Shown: positions 35,471 to 45,805 of the stretch, piece by piece
Layout of the letters: each line of letters starts with the position of its first letter
How positions within the stretch are numbered: position 1 is the first letter of the stretch
Assembly: GCA_964386435.1 (NCBI GenBank)
Contig: CAYLSV010000001.1
Span: 73,550-137,549, forward strand
Direction of reading: 5' to 3'
Source of the DNA: CAYLSV01 sp964386435
GTDB lineage: Bacteria > Planctomycetota > Phycisphaerae > Tepidisphaerales > Tepidisphaeraceae
DNA: 64,000 nucleotides
Made by a program: the position numbers and the translations under genes
The notes under the pieces: model-generated
What the model saw: only the letters and a program-made list of their open reading frames with translations
Told to the model about the DNA's origin: nothing
Databases searched by the model: none

Positions 35471-35806
35471 TCAGTCGAGGTGAAACACTTCAGCCAGCGG
35501 CGTCATCGACTTGTCGGCCGCGCCCTCGACGAGTGGCTCAAAGAACGCGATCATCGCGGACTGCCAGCGGGCGTTGACCTCCTCGTCCTGCATGCCCGCG
35601 ACCGCCGCCGCGAAGTCGGGCGTCTCGACATAGCCGATGAGCAGCCCGTCTTCGCGAAGGAACAACGTGTAGTTGTGCCAGCCGTGTCGGGTGAGGGCGT
35701 CCTTCATCTCCTGCCACACGTCGGCGTGGGCCGCCCTGTAGTCGGCGAGCCGGTCGGAGCGGACGTTCAATGTGAAGCAGATGCGCTGCAGGGCTGGCTG
35801 GCTCAT
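35471..35806 (-). CDS. rhaM: L-rhamnose mutarotase
   Basis: A 111-residue protein of the RhaM/RhaU family, which interconverts the alpha and beta anomers of L-rhamnose and so speeds its entry into catabolism. It starts RICFTLNVRSDRLADYRAAHADVWQEM, with the active-site histidine in HADVW, and continues RHGWHNYTLFLREDGLLIGYVE and ARWQSAMIAFFEP. Length is normal (about 104-110). It is the last gene of the minus-strand set that begins with the ABC importer, six bases after the esterase stop, and is the best direct sign that rhamnose is released by this locus. Confidence 0.93.
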   Translation of the reverse strand: MSQPALQRICFTLNVRSDRLADYRAAHADVWQEMKDALTRHGWHNYTLFLREDGLLIGYVETPDFAAAVAGMQDEEVNARWQSAMIAFFEPLVEGAADKSMTPLAEVFHLD

Positions 35807-35812
35807 AATGGT

Positions 35813-37210
35813 CTACTCGATTGGCAACACGAACGGCGTGACCGGCAGGCCGTTCGTAGCGAACAGCGAAGGGCGCGGGTCGTTCGACTGCGCGTACCGC
35901 ACCTCCACCGGATCGGCCAGGTCTGCGGACAGCCGAAGCACGGCGCCGTCGGCCTCGGCAGTCGCGGCGAGCACTTGGCCGTGACCGTTGACCAGAAGCA
36001 GCGGGTCGCCGTCACGCACCGTCAGGCCGCCGGCCTGGGTGAAGCTGATGACGACGTAATCGTCCTCCCGACGTGCTTCCAGCGGGCGGGGCGACACGTC
36101 ACGCCTCACGCCGTACACCTCGGCGATCGCGAGATTCGCCAGCCGCCGCCCAACGTCCTGCTTGCTTTTCGGGTGAATGTCGCCGGCATCGCCGAGGTCG
36201 ATCGTTACGGCCATCTCGACGTTCGGCAGTCGATCGGCCAGTCGCCGCTGCACCTCGCGGAAGGCCGCCCAGTCGTCGTCGGTCTCCGCGTAGTTGGGCA
36301 ACTGCGTGGTGATGATCGGGAGGTCGTCGCCGAAGCCTTCCCGCCACGCCTCGACGGTGTGCGGGAAAAGCTGCTCGTACCGCTCGGGCAGGAGCGCGTT
36401 GCTCTCGCCCTGATACCAGACGATGCCGCGAATGCTCAAGCCTTGGAGCGGGTGCTGCATCGCGTTGTGGATGCCCGAGGGCTCGAACCGGCGGCGGCGG
36501 CTTTGGATCGTTGGGTTGTCCATCTGCGGCTCGTTCTTCTGGAGCCAGCGGGCCCACCAAGCACGAATATCATCGGCGACTGGGGACGCGTCGATGTGCA
36601 CGGCAGGCGTCCAAGCCTCCAGCATGGTCCCGCCATACGCCGCCTGGACGATGCCGACGGGCCGGCCGGTCGCTTCGTGCACTTCGCGGGCGAAGTGAAA
36701 TGCCACGGCCGACCGCCGCGCGATCCGCGTCGGATCGGCAATCACCCACGGCTCGTGATCAACGGTGGTCCGCGGCTGCGGTGCGACACGCTGCGCCACG
36801 CGCATCATCCGCACGCCTTCGAGTGGCCCGGCAGCCTGCACTGCTCGCCACTCGGCCGACTGGTCGAGCCGGAAGTTCATGTTGCTTTGGCCGGCACAGT
36901 ACCAGACCTCGCCGGCCACCACGTCCGAGAGCCGCACAGCCGTCGTGCCCTCGGCGGCGAGTTGCCACGACTCGCCCAGCGGCGGTGCCGGCAGCTCGGC
37001 GTCAAAGCGGCCGGTGGCGTCACACGTCGCGATTACGGCCTTGCCGGCAAGTCGCAGATAGACCTTCTGCCCCGGCTCGTCCCACCCCCAGACGCGAACC
37101 GGCTTGTCGTGCTGAACCACCATCCGGTCGCCGAACGGCGTGCCGAGTTGAAGACCCGCGGACGTGGCGGGCGAAATCATCAACACCATGATCAGGAGAA
37201 AGCGTGTCAT
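35813..37210 (-). CDS. Secreted SGNH acetylesterase (sialate O-acetylesterase-like)
   Basis: A 465-residue protein with a signal peptide (RFLLIMVLMISPATSAG). The SGNH core is visible: GQSNM with the nucleophile serine (near residue 110), GGTMLEAW, WYQGESNA, and the C-terminal Asp/His pair in DLGDAGDIHPKSKQDVG. Sequence and order match the sialate O-acetylesterase/acetylxylan esterase group that removes acetyl groups from glycans. In this locus it would deacetylate an acetylated plant or algal polysaccharide. Its ATG overlaps the stop of the ATPase gene (ATGA), placing it in the transporter operon. Confidence 0.88.
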   Translation of the reverse strand: MTRFLLIMVLMISPATSAGLQLGTPFGDRMVVQHDKPVRVWGWDEPGQKVYLRLAGKAVIATCDATGRFDAELPAPPLGESWQLAAEGTTAVRLSDVVAGEVWYCAGQSNMNFRLDQSAEWRAVQAAGPLEGVRMMRVAQRVAPQPRTTVDHEPWVIADPTRIARRSAVAFHFAREVHEATGRPVGIVQAAYGGTMLEAWTPAVHIDASPVADDIRAWWARWLQKNEPQMDNPTIQSRRRRFEPSGIHNAMQHPLQGLSIRGIVWYQGESNALLPERYEQLFPHTVEAWREGFGDDLPIITTQLPNYAETDDDWAAFREVQRRLADRLPNVEMAVTIDLGDAGDIHPKSKQDVGRRLANLAIAEVYGVRRDVSPRPLEARREDDYVVISFTQAGGLTVRDGDPLLLVNGHGQVLAATAEADGAVLRLSADLADPVEVRYAQSNDPRPSLFATNGLPVTPFVLPIE

Positions 37211-38112
37211 TCGCCGGCTCTGTTGAACGTCGCCTGCTCGGCCACATCGGGTAGCGGCTCAAGCTCGTCGGCCGACAGATCTTCGACTCGCAGCGGCTTC
37301 AGCTTCCGATCGGGATCCGGGTGCGGGACGGCCGAGAGCAGCACGCGGGTGTACGGGTGCCGCGGGTTCCGAAAAATTGCCTCGGCATCCCCGGCTTCGA
37401 CGATTCGGCCGCGGTGCATGACGATCAGCCGGTCACACACCTGCCGGACGACCGACAAGTCGTGCGAGACAAACAGGTACGTGAGGCCCATTTCTTCCTG
37501 AAGTTCCGCGAGCAGGTCGAGCACTTGGGCTTGCACCGTGACGTCGAGCGCACTCACTGATTCATCGGCAACAACCAATGCCGGTCCGAGGATTAGAGCG
37601 CGGGCGATGCCCACGCGTTGCCGCTGGCCGCCGCTGAAGGCGTGGGGGTAACGCATCAGCGCCGACGCCGGCAGGCCGACCCGCTCGAGCATGGCGGCCG
37701 CCCGGTCGCGGCGTTCGGTTTTGCCGCAGATCTTGTGGACCATCAGCGGCTCGGTCAGAATTTCCTGCACCGTCATCCGCGGGTTGAGCGAGGCGTACGG
37801 GTCTTGGAAGATCATCTGCATCCGCCGCCGCAGCGGCATGAGCCGGCCGTGGTCGAGTTGATCGAGGCGGTGCTCCTGCCCGTCGTCGCGGAAAGTGACA
37901 CGGCCGGCGGTCGGGTCAAGCGCGCGCAGCACGCATCGGGCCAGCGTCGTCTTGCCGCTGCCGCTTTCGCCGACAATGCCGAGGGTTTCGCCGCGAGCGA
38001 GGTCGGCGTCGGCCCCGTCGAGCGCGACAAACTCCGTGTACTGCCGACGCCAGCCGGGCAGCTTGGTCCGGAACACCTTGCGCAGACCGCGTACTTCAAG
38101 CAGCGGTTTCAT
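37207..38112 (-). CDS. Oligopeptide/oligosaccharide ABC transporter ATPase (OppF/DppF-like)
   Basis: A 301-residue ATPase of the Opp/Dpp importer class. Walker A GESGSGKT is at about 48-55, the Q-loop is in MIFQDPYASLNPRM, the signature is FSGGQRQRVGIARAL, Walker B is LVVADES (a serine follows DE where proline is usual) and the switch is FVSHDLSVV. The end (YTRVLLSAVPHPDPDRKL) is the start of the oligopeptide-specific C-terminal region. It drives uptake together with the ATPase gene immediately upstream, with which it overlaps by 17 bases. ATG 38112 is preferred over the ATG one codon earlier because GGAGG is six bases away. Confidence 0.92.
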   Translation of the reverse strand: MKPLLEVRGLRKVFRTKLPGWRRQYTEFVALDGADADLARGETLGIVGESGSGKTTLARCVLRALDPTAGRVTFRDDGQEHRLDQLDHGRLMPLRRRMQMIFQDPYASLNPRMTVQEILTEPLMVHKICGKTERRDRAAAMLERVGLPASALMRYPHAFSGGQRQRVGIARALILGPALVVADESVSALDVTVQAQVLDLLAELQEEMGLTYLFVSHDLSVVRQVCDRLIVMHRGRIVEAGDAEAIFRNPRHPYTRVLLSAVPHPDPDRKLKPLRVEDLSADELEPLPDVAEQATFNRAGE

Positions 38113-38929
38113 CATCGTCCTCCATTCGCGGGATGCTGGCGATGAGCTGCTTCGTGTAGTCATGGCTCGGCCGCATGATGACGCTGCGGACATCTCCCCG
38201 CTCGACGATCTCGCCCTTGCGCATCACAGCCACCTCGTCGGCCACCTGAGCGACGACACCAAGGTCGTGCGTGATGAACAGCACGCTGGTGCCCATCTCC
38301 TGCTGCAGCGCATTGAGCAGGTCGAGAATCTGCGCTTGCACCGTGACGTCAAGCGCGGTGGTCGGCTCGTCGGCGATGATAATTTCCGGCCGCGTGACGA
38401 GCGCCATGGCGATGACGACGCGTTGCCGCATGCCGCCGGACAGCTCGAACGGGTATGCCTTCATCCGGCCCGCGGCGTCGGGCATGCCGACTTTTTCGAG
38501 CATTTGGGTACAACGTGCCCATGCCGCTTTTCTGCTGATCTTCTCGTGCAAGCGCAGCGCTTCGGATAATTGCCCGCCGATGCGGTGGACCGGCGAGAGG
38601 GCCGTCATCGGCTCCTGGAAGATCATCGCGATGCGCCCGCCGCGGATGCGGTAAAGCCGCTCGTCATGCTCGACGAGCGCGGCGAGGTCGATCGGCTCTT
38701 CATCCCCCGACCGCAGCGTAATCGAGCCGTCGGTGATGCGGCCGGGCGGTTGGATGAGCCGCATGAGGCTGTAGCTGGTCACGCTCTTGCCGCTGCCAGA
38801 TTCGCCGACGAGGGCGATTGTTTTACCGCGCGGCAGATCGAAGCTCACGCCGCGAACCGCCTCGGTCACGCCGGTGGCCGAGTGGAAGCTGACCCGCAGG
38901 TCACGGACTTCGAGGACGTGGTCGGCCAT
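38096..38929 (-). CDS. Oligopeptide/oligosaccharide ABC transporter ATPase (OppD/DppD-like)
   Basis: A 277-residue ATPase. Walker A GESGSGKS is at residues 42-49, the Q-loop in MIFQEPMTALSPVH, the signature ELSGGMRQRVVIAMAL, Walker B IIIADEPTTALDVT, and the switch FITHDLGVVAQV. It is shorter than the typical 320-330 residues because the C-terminal oligopeptide extension with its cysteines is missing after YTKQLIASIP. With the neighbouring ATPase it forms a heterodimer energising the two permeases encoded just upstream. The ATG lies one base after the permease stop. Confidence 0.92.
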   Translation of the reverse strand: MADHVLEVRDLRVSFHSATGVTEAVRGVSFDLPRGKTIALVGESGSGKSVTSYSLMRLIQPPGRITDGSITLRSGDEEPIDLAALVEHDERLYRIRGGRIAMIFQEPMTALSPVHRIGGQLSEALRLHEKISRKAAWARCTQMLEKVGMPDAAGRMKAYPFELSGGMRQRVVIAMALVTRPEIIIADEPTTALDVTVQAQILDLLNALQQEMGTSVLFITHDLGVVAQVADEVAVMRKGEIVERGDVRSVIMRPSHDYTKQLIASIPRMEDDDETAA

Positions 38930-40018
38930 TCAGCCGCCCTCCCCGTGCGGGTCGGCGGCGTCGCGAATGCCGTCGCCGAGGAAGTTGAACGACAGCACCG
39001 CCAGCACGATGAACACCACCGGCGACAGCAGCCACGGGTAAAAGCGCACCGCCTTGACGTCAAGGCAGTCCTGCAGCATCACGCCCCACGACACCACCGG
39101 CGGCCGCAGCCCCAGGCCGAGGAACGACAGCGACGTCTCACCGAGAATCATCACCGGGATCGTCAGCGTCACGGCAACGATCAGGTGCGATGTGAACCCC
39201 GGCAACAGGTGACGGAACAAGACGCGGCGGTGACTGACGCCAAGTAGCCGGGCGGCCGTTGCGTAATCCTCCTCGCGGAGCGACAGAATCTTCCCACGCA
39301 CAACCCGCGCCAAGTCCGGCCAATTCAGCAGCGACAGCGCGATTGTGATGGCGAAGAACACGGCGATGCTCGACCAGTCCGGCGGGAAGACGGCACCGAG
39401 CGCGAGCCAAAGCGGCAGCTGCGGCAGCGAGCCGATGACTTCGATGACGCGTTGGATGAAGGTGTCGAGCCGCCCGCCGACATAGCCGGAGAGGCCGCCG
39501 ATGCTCACACCGAGTACGAATGTAATTGTTACGCCGACGAGGCCGATGCTCAGGCTGATGCGGCTGCCGGCGATGATGCGGCTGAAGATGTCGCGGCCGT
39601 ACTTGTCAGCGCCGAGCAGCAGCAGCGGCCCGTCACCGGTCGTGCCGAGGAACCGTCGTTCCATCGGGATCAGGCCCATCAACTGGTACGGCTCGCCTCG
39701 GGCGAAAAAGGTAACCGACTGCACGGCCGACTCGTCAACCACGTACGTCCGGCGGAGCGTGATCGGGTCGACCTGCTTGATGAGCTTCGGCGCGTGCAGG
39801 CCATCGGACCACGACCACATAAACGGCGTCGGCGGTGCGTAGGCGAAGTCGACGCGGTAGGCCGACGGGTCGTTGACGCTGAAGAACTCGGCAAAAATTG
39901 CCAGAACGTACAACGTCACGAGCACGCCGAGTGCTGCGACGGCGAGCTTGTGCTTGAAGAACCGGAGCCGAAACAGCTGCCGCGGCGAGAGCACCGGATC
40001 ATCGAGTGCGGCTCCCAT
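38930..40018 (-). CDS. ABC transporter permease (OppC/DppC-like)
   Basis: A 362-residue permease. The N-terminal domain has the membrane segment KLAVAALGVLVTLYVLAIFAEFF followed by a periplasmic loop of about 100 residues, longer than usual (FAYAPPTPFMWSWSDGLHAPKL...). Then LLLGADKYGRDIFSRIIAGSRISLSIG, a hallmark of OppC/DppC, and five further membrane segments. The EAA-type coupling helix is in EEDYATAARLLGVSHRRVLFRHLLPG. Its ATG overlaps the stop of the fused binding protein-permease gene by one base. It forms the second half of the translocation channel. Confidence 0.92.
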   Translation of the reverse strand: MGAALDDPVLSPRQLFRLRFFKHKLAVAALGVLVTLYVLAIFAEFFSVNDPSAYRVDFAYAPPTPFMWSWSDGLHAPKLIKQVDPITLRRTYVVDESAVQSVTFFARGEPYQLMGLIPMERRFLGTTGDGPLLLLGADKYGRDIFSRIIAGSRISLSIGLVGVTITFVLGVSIGGLSGYVGGRLDTFIQRVIEVIGSLPQLPLWLALGAVFPPDWSSIAVFFAITIALSLLNWPDLARVVRGKILSLREEDYATAARLLGVSHRRVLFRHLLPGFTSHLIVAVTLTIPVMILGETSLSFLGLGLRPPVVSWGVMLQDCLDVKAVRFYPWLLSPVVFIVLAVLSFNFLGDGIRDAADPHGEGG

Positions 40019-43000
40019 CAGCGGCTCCCCCCGCCGAATCGAATCCGAGGGTCGAGCGCGAGCAACAGCAGGTCGCTGACGAGCGTGCCAATGATACCGA
40101 GTAGCGAAAGGAGCATCAGCAACGAGCCGGCGAGGCTGGTGTCCTGGTTGAGCAGCGCGTTGAGCATCATCGGCCCGATGGTCGGCAAACTCAGAACGAT
40201 CGCGACGATCGCCCCGCCGCTGACGAGTTGCGGGAACAGCGAGCCGACGCGGGAAACGAACGGGTTGATTGCCAGGCGGAGCGGGTACTTCCAGAGCAGC
40301 CTGGTCGGCCGAATGCCTTTGGCACGTGCCGTGGTCACGTAAGGCTTTTTCAGTTCATCGAGCATGTTCGCCCGCATCACGCGGATCATGCCGCCGGTCC
40401 CGCCGAGGCCGAGGACGACGATCGGGATCCAGATGTGCTTGAGCAAGTCAAGCACCTTCGCCCCGTCCCACTCGGGTTGCGCCGCGTACTCGGCACTGAA
40501 CAACCCGCTCGCCCCGACAAGCGCCATGAGCACCAACGCCAGCAAGAACGGTGGCACGCACATGCCGAGGAAGCTGACGATTGTCACGATGTAGTCGGCC
40601 GGCGTGTACTGGCGAACGGCGCTGAAGACGCCGACCGGGATCGCGATGAGCCAGGTGAGCAGGATGGTGCCCAAGGCGATGGCAACGGTGAGCAGCAGGC
40701 GGTCGCCGATCATGTCATTCACCGGCCGGCCCGTCTCCATGCTGCGGCCGAGGTCGCCCTGCAACAGCCCGGCGTCCGCGGGGTCGAAGCTGGTGAACCA
40801 CGTCAACCCGACCCACCGGCAATACCGCTGCCAGACCGGGTCGTCCATGTGGTGCAACTCGCGCAATGCCTCGATCTGCCGCTGCGCCGTTGGGTCGCCG
40901 CTGGCCTCGAGCTGGGCGAGTTGCACGGTGAGGAAGTCGCCCGGCGGCAATTGGATGATCGTGTAGATCGCCACCGAAAGCACCATCAGCGTCGGCACCA
41001 TGATGAGAAGCCGCTTGCCGATGAACGGGTAACGCAACGCGATGATGAGCAGCCCGGCGAGAGAGAGGAACATCAAGCCACGCAAGATCAGCGACGAGAA
41101 TTGGCCGGTTTGCCCCAGATCTGCGGCAACTTCCTGCACGACGCCGTCGGGCGTTGCGACGGCCACTCCGGCGAGTGAAGCTCGTGCGGCTTCAAGCGCA
41201 CCGGGTGAGTCTTCGCCACGCTCGAAGTAGAACGTCTCGATCCCCGCGTGGCCCGGCGAGCCGAAGATGACGCCGTCGATCGCCTGGCGGGGCACGTTGC
41301 GTAAGTCGTCGTCCACCACCGCCAGCTGCGGCGGCGGCGTGGTGAGATTGATTGTCCAAAGGTTCTCGGCGGCGATTGCCGCCATCTGGTCGAACAGCCC
41401 CCGCCGCTCGTCGGCGGAATCGGTGGACAGCGCCGCCTCGTACAGCCGCATCGACTCGCGGACCGGGTGGGCCGGCGGCGGTTCGATGCCGACGCCGTCC
41501 GCTTCGCCGCGCATGCCGCCGGCGGCATGCCACTTGCCCCAGCCGACCGCCCAAGCGCTGGATCGATCGACAGGCACGAAGTGCCGCGGGCTCAGCAACG
41601 GGCGGACGTCGCTCTCGCCCGTCCAGACGACGAAGTCGCTCGTACCGGCGTCGCGGGCCATGGTGTAGAGGGCACGCGCTCGTTCGCGCGGGATTGCCCG
41701 GACGCCGATGCGTGCCCAATCGTCGATCACGAACTGCACCGGGCCGGGACCGGTAAATGCGGTGAAGTCAATGAAGAACGAAATCGGTCGATTGTTCCAC
41801 TGCCGCCAGCCGTTGCGACTCGGGCGGGTGAAGCCGAGATCATCCAGCATCGCCTCAGCCCGCGCCGGGTCATGATCGATGAAGGCGGTGAGTAGTTGCT
41901 TGCTCGCCGCCTCGCTCACCACCTCGCCCGGAGTCGGTGCGAGCTGCCCCGGCTCAACGCGGCCGGCATACTCGGCATCGACCACGCGTTGCCGATCGAT
42001 CGCCAACGAAAGTGCCTGCCGGAATCGCTTATTGCTAAGCAACTTGGCCTTCGCCGCGGCGGCTTCGTCGCCCGGCTCGGCCACGCGGTTGAGGTTCGGA
42101 TGAATCACCCACGCCGAGCCGCTGCCGCTAACCCACCGGTAAACCTCGTAGCCGCCCACGTCGCGCTGGCTCATCAGGTCGGTGAACTTGTCGAACCGCA
42201 GATGCCGCGCCTGCATCGACGCCCGGCCGTTGGTCGCCGCGAGCGCGAGCAACTCGCCGGTTCGTACGTCGAATTGCACGCGATCGGCGTAGGGAAGCTG
42301 TCGACCCTCGGGATCGAGGGCGAAGTAGAACGGATTGCGGACGAAGACGTGCGGTGCGCTGGTGCTGGCCGTCCGGTAGATCCACGGCCAGAGCCGGGGG
42401 TGTGCAGGGTTGTCCCAGTTTTTGATGGCGTTGTATGCCGCCTCGATGTTTGGCTGGCTGGTCGCCGTTTTGGCCGCCTCGCGCGAGACGTCGTCGCCGA
42501 GCGTCGGGTGGAACGGGCGCAGGTGGTGTGCCGGCGTGCTAAAGAGTTCGAAGGCGAAGATGGTCGCCAGCCGCGTTCGAAACAGGCCGTTGGGCTGGCT
42601 GAAGGTGATCTGCAGGCGGTGATCATCGAGCGCTTCAAGGGTCGAGCCAATCGGGCGGACGGCCGCCGCCGATGTCGGGGTCGTTGACTTCGTGCTGCCA
42701 CCAGTACATCGGGTCGGCCGTGGTGAACGGTTGGCCGTCGGACCACTTGTGGCCGGGCCGCAGATGGAGGATGAACCGCCGGCCGCCGTCGAGTTCTTCG
42801 ACTGTGTGGCAAACGTGTGGCACAAGGTCATCGCCCATCGGCGTGAACCGCAGCGGCGTGGCCATCGACAGGCGGTTGCCGATGATCGAGACGTCCGACT
42901 CGCTGGTCGCCAGCCGCAGCAGCGTGCCGCCGTACCGGCCTAACCCGTCGACGCCTTGCAGCACCAACGGTCGCTCCGGCAACCGCTCGACCAGCGGCGG

Positions 43001-43237
43001 CAGCACGCCCGCCTCGACCAGCGGCACCAGCAGCGGCACCTCCTCGCTCCCCACCGACACGTCAATCTCGACGACCAGCGACCCCGGCACCGTCGCCTCG
43101 ATCAACGGCCGACTTGCCGACGTGTTGCCGGACTGCGGCCAGGACAGGGCCAGTGACATCAACCACACCACCGCCGCCACCCCCACCGCCGAGGCAATTG
43201 GGAGCAGCACGATCTGGAGCGGCTTCGGCAACTTCAT
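40018..43237 (-). CDS. Fused substrate-binding protein and ABC permease (SBP_bac_5 + OppB-like), frameshifted
   Basis: About 1072 residues. It opens with a membrane anchor (LQIVLLPIASAVGVAAVVWLMSLAL), then a family-5 binding domain: GGTLLRLATSESD, PHVCHTVEELDGGRRFILHLRPGHKWSDG, then in the next frame LEALDDHRLQITFSQPNGLFR, PRLWPWIYRTAS, RFRQALSLAIDRQRVV and TINLTTPPPQLAVV. Without a stop it continues into a full OppB-type permease (KRLLIMVPTLMVLSVAIYTIIQLPPGDF, DLGRSMETGRPVNDMI, MIRVMRANMLDELKKPYVTTARAKG, LPTIGPMMLNALLNQD). The permease begins near 41020. A single frame change at about 42640-42680 splits the binding domain. Such a fusion would tether the binding protein directly to its channel. 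The ATG at 43237 begins the anchor. Confidence 0.85.
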
Positions 43238-43325
43238 GCGGGACACGACATCGGACTCAACAAGTGTTTGTCCGGACCTCCTCCGGCACAGCAAACAGAA
43301 CGTACCTCACCAAGCGGGAGATGCT

Positions 43326-45776
43326 TCAAGAGCCCCCGAGCTTCACGGTGGCCGGCCCATCAACGGGGAAGCGGAACACGTCGGTGCGGCCGTTGATCGT
43401 GATGGTGGTGACGGTCTCCTCATCCACCTGTTTTTGCTCGACGGTTGGCGGCGTCGAGCCGACCCCATCGACCACGAGCACGGCGGTAAATTCCGGGGCG
43501 ACGGCGTCGACCTCTCGCCACAGGCGCGGGTGGAGCTTGTGATAATCGTGGTGAGCCGTCAACTCACCCGCGGCGACGATCTGCAGGTGAAGCTGCGAGT
43601 CGGGCGACGGCACCGACTGGATCGCCGCACCCGTAGTCATCGTGGTCGACTCTGCCTCAAGCCAAACTTGGACCCGCTCGTCGTCTGGCCCCGCCGGTGG
43701 CCGATGCTCGTTGTCCGGGACGATCGCGATGGCATCAAGCGCTAGCAATCCGTTGATCGTCAGGGCCATCTCGCCGGCGTCGGGCAGCGTGACCCGCGTG
43801 GCGTGATATGTCCGCGGCAGGTGGTAGCGAGTGGCCCGCGACATCGTGTGCCACGAGTTGGCGAACGTCGGCCCGTGGCTTGGGTCCAGCACCGCGTCGT
43901 GCAGTTGGTCCCGCCCCATCAGATCATCCGGCAACGGGTCCGGCCGATCGGCGACGTCCCGCAGCGGCAGCCAAATCCAATCCCACTGCGCGTTCGTTTG
44001 CGGCTTCCACCGCAACACCTGCTTGCCGTCAACCCGCAGCCCGATCTGGCCCTCCCGCGTCAACAGATCGTCCGGCCCGCGAATTGCGCGGACTCGGGCC
44101 CACATCGTACACTCGCCCTCCATTGATTCGTCCAGCTCCCAAGCCAAATTGACCGCCGAGCCGATCGTGTATGGCTCGACGAATTCGCCGCCGAATGCGG
44201 GCTCTGGAGTGAGAACGTCGCCGCTCATCGTCATGTTCGACGCCGTCTGCATGAGCCACGCAAAACGGTGCGGCTGGCCGTCGACGTCAAGGTCGTCGTG
44301 CATGATCACATACCCCGGCACCCCGCCGCTTGGCCTGACGAAGACGGCGTGTCGCACCGCCCGCTTCAGGTCGACACCGGGCACGCCAACGTCGTTGGCG
44401 AGGTAGGCCGACGTCATGTCGGCGCGAACGTAACCGAATCGATCGCCGTCGGTGAAGTTGTAAAGCGTGCCGGAGGTGCCGTAGCTGTAGCCGCTGAGGG
44501 CTTGGCCGCGGCCATCGATGAGCGGGACGCTGTGGGCGTGCGACGGGAACTCGGCGTACGCCGAATCGATTGCCCACCGGCCGCCGTTGCCGTAGAGGCT
44601 GAAGTGGCCCTTGTCCGCCTGGTTGTGCGTCACCTTGTAATAAGGCCCGGCCTCGATGGAAAACATCAGGTCGTCCGCCGCCCACCCGGTCCGGAAAATG
44701 GCCAGCCCTCGGCCGCGGAAGTGCTTCGCCAGCGGCAGCCCCGCCTCGCCCGGCGGCACGGCCTCGACGTCCGGCACGTACGCGATTTTCCGCCAATCCA
44801 GCGGGTACGGCCCCTGCGTGTTCTCCGCCAACCACAACGCCAGTCCGTCGTCGAACGCCCATGCCAACTGCCGCAAATTCGGCCGGCCGACGCTGCTGTA
44901 ATGGGCGTCGTTGCGGGCGTCGAACACGCCCTCGCCCGGCAGCAGCGACATCGCGTAGTACGTCGACAGCTTCTTTAACCGGCTGCCCGCGATCAGGCTC
45001 GGCAGGCCGCGGTCCCGCAAGGCCCGCTCGAGGATGAACAGCGAATCGGTGCCATAGCCGACGTAGCTGGTGCCCTCGATGAAAGCGCCGTCTTCATCGA
45101 TTGCCTTGTCCAGCCAGCGGACGACGACGCCCCGCGACTTCGCCAGCCACACCTCGGCGTCCGGGTGATCGTCCATCACCAGCGCCGCCAGACCGACCGC
45201 CGACATGCAGACGCTATTGAAGTTGTGGTACGGCCCGTTGATCGAGCCGCCCTCGAACTCCATTCGGAGTTGCTCGACCACCGCCACCAGCGCCGCCCGC
45301 ACGTCTTCGCGCTGTTTTGGCGTCATCGCGTCCTCGAACCATGCCAAGCCCATCGCCAGCGTGCGGGCCAGGTCGCCGCGGTAGCCCGGGAGCACCTTAT
45401 TGATCGCGATGCGGTCATGGTCGATCGGGAATGACACCGCCAGATCGGCCACCACCCGCGCCCCGTAAGCGCCCGCCTCGACGTCGCCGGTCAGCAGGTA
45501 AACCATTCCGACCTGATCGAGCCGCTCATCGAGGTCGCGGAGGAACGTGCCCCGCGAGGCGTCGATGCCGCCCCGTGAGACGTGCCTCGGCGAGGCCGGA
45601 TCAATGGTGGCGGCAGCCGCCTCCCGAACGCCCCCCCAGGCGTCCGGATCGGCGTCGGCCTGCTGTTGCCACGACCGCAGCAACGGCTCAGAGAACAGCG
45701 GGCTGGACCGGACCTCCCCAAGCGCCACGGGGGCGAGGATCATCACGAGCAGCAAAAGGGCGAGGCGAGTCGGCAT
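43326..45776 (-). CDS. Heparinase II/III-like polysaccharide lyase, secreted
   Basis: An 816-residue protein with a signal peptide (RLALLLLVMILAPVALGEV). An N-terminal alpha/alpha-toroid (LAMGLAWFEDAMTPKQREDVRAALVAV, NGPYHNFNSVCMSAVGLAALV, DGAFIEGTSYVGYGTDSLFI) is followed by the Hepar_II_III beta-sandwich with QADKGHFSLYGNGGRWAIDS, FPSHAHSVPLIDG and the His/Tyr residues typical of the lyase active site, and then a further beta domain. The family cleaves uronate-containing polysaccharides (heparin, alginate, ulvan-type) by beta-elimination. The ATG at 45776 starts the signal peptide. Its promoter at 45806-45834 closely resembles that of the sulfatase at 52781. Confidence 0.85.
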   Translation of the reverse strand: MPTRLALLLLVMILAPVALGEVRSSPLFSEPLLRSWQQQADADPDAWGGVREAAAATIDPASPRHVSRGGIDASRGTFLRDLDERLDQVGMVYLLTGDVEAGAYGARVVADLAVSFPIDHDRIAINKVLPGYRGDLARTLAMGLAWFEDAMTPKQREDVRAALVAVVEQLRMEFEGGSINGPYHNFNSVCMSAVGLAALVMDDHPDAEVWLAKSRGVVVRWLDKAIDEDGAFIEGTSYVGYGTDSLFILERALRDRGLPSLIAGSRLKKLSTYYAMSLLPGEGVFDARNDAHYSSVGRPNLRQLAWAFDDGLALWLAENTQGPYPLDWRKIAYVPDVEAVPPGEAGLPLAKHFRGRGLAIFRTGWAADDLMFSIEAGPYYKVTHNQADKGHFSLYGNGGRWAIDSAYAEFPSHAHSVPLIDGRGQALSGYSYGTSGTLYNFTDGDRFGYVRADMTSAYLANDVGVPGVDLKRAVRHAVFVRPSGGVPGYVIMHDDLDVDGQPHRFAWLMQTASNMTMSGDVLTPEPAFGGEFVEPYTIGSAVNLAWELDESMEGECTMWARVRAIRGPDDLLTREGQIGLRVDGKQVLRWKPQTNAQWDWIWLPLRDVADRPDPLPDDLMGRDQLHDAVLDPSHGPTFANSWHTMSRATRYHLPRTYHATRVTLPDAGEMALTINGLLALDAIAIVPDNEHRPPAGPDDERVQVWLEAESTTMTTGAAIQSVPSPDSQLHLQIVAAGELTAHHDYHKLHPRLWREVDAVAPEFTAVLVVDGVGSTPPTVEQKQVDEETVTTITINGRTDVFRFPVDGPATVKLGGS

Positions 45777-45805
45777 GAAGGCAGTACCTGAAGGCGGTCG
45801 AGGCC

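Noticed and set aside
35462..37501. Very long plus-strand open frame across the esterase and mutarotase genes
   Set aside because: It is the antisense shadow of well-supported minus-strand genes and is arginine/histidine-rich without domains, as is common in GC-rich DNA.
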